A stretch of 37,838 nucleotides of DNA from a virus. The notes below the pieces were generated by a model. The model did not search any database. It saw nothing but the letters and a program-made list of their open reading frames with translations, and was not told where the DNA came from. The stretch's first letter is position 1. Each line of letters begins with the position of its first letter. Positions 35,718-37,838 of the stretch are shown one piece after another. The DNA lies in IMG/VR virus record IMGVR_UViG_3300032311_000111, positions 1 to 37,838 of that record. One strand, given 5' to 3'. Position numbers and translations under genes: made by a program.

Positions 35718-36772
35718 CAAACAAATCTGGCTGGAGAATTACGAACTGTCGAGAACTTTCTTGGTGCTGGAAGTGGCCTGCGTTGTTGAGTTGCCATATT
35801 TGGCCTTTGAGGCTTGGCTATTGTTGGCTGGGGAATCTGCGCCCCTGCTTGTGGAACTTGCGCCCCTGCTTGTGGAACTTGCGGAACTTGCATTCCAGGT
35901 TGCGTATTGGCAAAGCTTGCCATCGCACCTTGGTTTAAGGTATTGCTGTTCTGAATACCTTGCTGGAGGAGGTTGTTGTAAGCTGCCATCGCGGCTTGCG
36001 CACCTTGGGGGTTTTGATATTGAGATGCCATTGCACCTTGTGGGGCTTCTGGGATTAGGGTAGGTATTCCTCCACCCATGCCTCTATTCGCTAGGTCTTG
36101 ATTTAATGCATTTGATCCTGGTGTCTGGATTGGCATTAGGCTTGGTGCATTTTGGTCGAATTGCTGTTGATATGGAAGTTGTCCAGATTGTTGTAATCTG
36201 CGAGCAATATCACCAAAACCGCCTTGATCTGCTGGAATTGCGCCCATGCCACCGCTTTGAGTTATCCCCCGTAAAGACATTCGCTCTTGTTCTGAAAGTG
36301 CTGAATTTGGATTATTGATGTAATTGGTTTCAAACCATTTGTCAAACCCACTTCCAATTGAACTGCCAAATTCGCCACCGTATTTTGTTTTCGTCATTAC
36401 GGCACTGTATGCACGATTCTTGGGCTGACTTGCATAATACTCATCTCTAGCCTTCTTAATTGTTTCAGGATTGATCATTGGCTCTGTCGATGGTCGGCTA
36501 AATTCTGGAGGTCGACCCGCCTCAATCCTTGCGCGTTGTTCTGCAATGAAATTGTCATAATTCCGTTGCGCCATAGCTGCATCAAAATTAGGATTGCGCA
36601 CCAAGTCAAGCGGTGATTGAGCAGGTGCTGGCGTTGGAGCAGGAGCTGGGGCTGGGGCTGGCTTAGGTGTTGGCTTAGGTGTTGGCTTCGGAGCTGGCTT
36701 CGGTGCTGGCTTGGGAGCTGGTTTAGGAGCTTGCTTGGGAACTATTTTAGGATTTGGTTTTCTGATTGCCAT
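35717..36772 (-). CDS. Proline/glutamine-rich putative virion protein, 351 aa
   Basis: The gene lies directly downstream of the portal gene and has a highly repetitive N-terminus: about residues 12-52 are (K/A)-P-(A/T)-P repeats (KPAPKPAPKPTPKP then APAPAPTPAPA). A predicted helical stretch (NFDAAMAQRNYDNFIAEQRA) follows and then a Gly/Gln/Met-rich region, ending in three near-repeats of (V/I)PQAGAQ and a basic tail. The composition suggests an extended, disordered virion protein tied to the head or portal. No family is recognised; a role in head assembly is inferred from position. Confidence 0.65.
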   Translation of the reverse strand: MAIRKPNPKIVPKQAPKPAPKPAPKPAPKPTPKPTPKPAPAPAPAPTPAPAQSPLDLVRNPNFDAAMAQRNYDNFIAEQRARIEAGRPPEFSRPSTEPMINPETIKKARDEYYASQPKNRAYSAVMTKTKYGGEFGSSIGSGFDKWFETNYINNPNSALSEQERMSLRGITQSGGMGAIPADQGGFGDIARRLQQSGQLPYQQQFDQNAPSLMPIQTPGSNALNQDLANRGMGGGIPTLIPEAPQGAMASQYQNPQGAQAAMAAYNNLLQQGIQNSNTLNQGAMASFANTQPGMQVPQVPQAGAQVPQAGAQIPQPTIAKPQRPNMATQQRRPLPAPRKFSTVRNSPARFV

Positions 36773-36773
36773 A

Positions 36774-37838
36774 TTAAATTACCTGTGGTTGGGGTTGCAT
36801 CTGTTGCGCCATTTGTTCCTGCTGTTGCATCTGAGCCTTACCTGCATCACGAAGCTGTTTCTGGATAGCGCGGGATGTGTTGGGATCAACTTGTTCCAAC
36901 GCCTGCAAGTGCTGTTGTAAGTGTGCCATCAGAACTTGCATTGCGCTCTGATCGACCTGCTGTTGTCGCTGTTGAGCCGCTTGGTTAAACGCGAAGAGAA
37001 CGGATATATGCGCTTTGTGATCGTCGCTAGGCTTGATTGCGACTGGGAATCCAGTTGCAAGCATAGTCGCGATTTCAGTCGCTTGATCTTCAGCTTGATC
37101 GCCAGAGGCTGCGTTCGGATCTTGGAAGAGTCTGCGGACCAGCGATGGATCGTCTTGTTCAAGCACTGACTTTACCAGTTCGCCTTGGTTCACGAAAGGA
37201 TTATTTTGGAACATCTGCATCCTCGATACAGATTTCTGCAATGCAAACTGGCGGTTGATGAAATCCAATCCACCCTTTGGCTCAATTGAATACTCGTCGT
37301 GGATACCATCTGGAGGCATCGAGCCAGTTTCTTCCGCATAGCGATACATCAAGTCTTTCTTGTTGTACTGCGTGTAAAGCGACCAGCACTGTTTGAAGAG
37401 ATGGGCTAGACCCATTCGGAACATACGATTGCGTAAATCGCCAGAGGCTGCTGCCTGCGACTGCAACGCCTGAATCTCGGTGGCAGTCTTGCGATCCGAC
37501 ACTTGGAACTGCGAGCCAGCACCAAAGTCTGGATTGCCCATCCGTTGTTCGGAAAGCAGACGCTCTTCGAGCATCAGTTTCTGAAAGTCAAATGGAGGCT
37601 GGCTGAACTGAACTGGCTTTAAGCCTTGAGGCAGAATCTGCCCAGGCTGCATCTTCAAGTTCGATGTGTTTAGCGAGATCGGATTCTGTGCTTCGAAAAC
37701 TGGGCGGTTGGCAAGCTCCACATAGTCAGAGAGACTATTTTTTAATTTATTGAGGAGGTTCTCATTCGGGAGGAGGATCTCGGCCACACCTCGTGGACTG
37801 TACCAACCGCCACCAGTAACTTCATAAGGGAAATCTAC
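36774..37838 (-). CDS. Portal protein, C-terminal part (gene crosses the contig ends)
   Basis: Continuation of the portal gene whose ATG is at 924; 36774-37715 are new codons and 37716-37838 repeat bases 1-123. The C-terminal part includes PGQILPQGLKPVQFSQPP, TATEIQALQSQAAASGDLRN (a typical portal segment near the crown) and a long Gln-rich helical barrel end (QQRQQQVDQSAMQVLMAHLQ, then Q-rich to the end). A GTG at 37787 is not a true start. The stop TAA is two bases before the next ATG. Full length 621 aa is normal for podovirus portals. Confidence 0.78.
   Translation of the reverse strand, partial: VDFPYEVTGGGWYSPRGVAEILLPNENLLNKLKNSLSDYVELANRPVFEAQNPISLNTSNLKMQPGQILPQGLKPVQFSQPPFDFQKLMLEERLLSEQRMGNPDFGAGSQFQVSDRKTATEIQALQSQAAASGDLRNRMFRMGLAHLFKQCWSLYTQYNKKDLMYRYAEETGSMPPDGIHDEYSIEPKGGLDFINRQFALQKSVSRMQMFQNNPFVNQGELVKSVLEQDDPSLVRRLFQDPNAASGDQAEDQATEIATMLATGFPVAIKPSDDHKAHISVLFAFNQAAQQRQQQVDQSAMQVLMAHLQQHLQALEQVDPNTSRAIQKQLRDAGKAQMQQQEQMAQQMQPQPQVI
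37716..37838. repeat. Right copy of terminal direct repeat
   Basis: Identical to bases 1-123. Its presence means the unique genome is 37,715 bp and the portal gene should be joined across the ends. Confidence 0.95.

Overview
The window is a complete, circularly closed genome of a tailed phage. Bases 1-123 recur exactly at 37716-37838, and one open reading frame (the portal gene) runs off the left edge and continues at the right edge in the same frame. The unique length is therefore 37,715 bp. The virion genes follow a podovirus plan: terminase, portal, scaffold, N4-gp56-type capsid, T7-like tail tube and nozzle proteins, and large internal/ejection proteins. Spanin-like lipoproteins and an LPS-type glycosyltransferase point to a Gram-negative host; nothing in the sequence identifies it further. 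I see no integrase, tRNA, CRISPR array, RNA polymerase or DNA polymerase.

Layout. (1) 3534 down to 1, wrapping to 37715 and down to 17809, minus strand: the late operon. In transcription order it holds small and large terminase, a holin-like protein, a nested spanin-like pair, portal, a proline-rich protein, a class I methyltransferase, small proteins, scaffold, capsid, four small head proteins, two putative receptor-binding proteins sharing an N-terminus, a lipoprotein with a coiled-coil membrane protein, an S74 tail fibre, tail adaptor, tail nozzle, a GNAT-like protein, internal virion proteins (one of 1315 aa with an ADP-ribosyltransferase-like domain) and a lysozyme. (2) 3664-5679, plus strand: seven small, mostly unrecognised early-type genes behind a sigma70-like promoter, with hairpins and a degenerate CGGNAGCG repeat. 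(3) 17409 down to 5731, minus strand: replication, recombination and modification genes (primase-helicase, SSB-like protein, three PD-(D/E)XK proteins, cytosine-C5 methyltransferase, 2OG-Fe(II) oxygenase, two glycosyltransferases) and many small proteins. (4) 17447-17812, plus strand: one isolated gene for a secreted protein, with its own promoter/operator-like sequence.

How the genes work together. The AEP primase-helicase, SSB-like protein, RecB/Cas4-like nuclease and Holliday-junction resolvase-like protein form a replication/recombination set that probably relies on the host polymerase. A 227-bp stretch of TGCGGTA iterons and CTTACGTAAG palindromes next to the primase gene is the best origin candidate. 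Most genes are packed with ATGA, GTGA or TAATG overlaps, which supports many small proteins.

Most notable: a 323-codon reading frame lies wholly inside the cytosine methyltransferase gene in another frame, and repeated motifs in the two proteins come from the same DNA. Also notable are the methyltransferase/oxygenase/glycosyltransferase neighbourhood, the iteron region, the CGGNAGCG repeats read in two frames, and the ADP-ribosyltransferase-like domain in a putative ejection protein.
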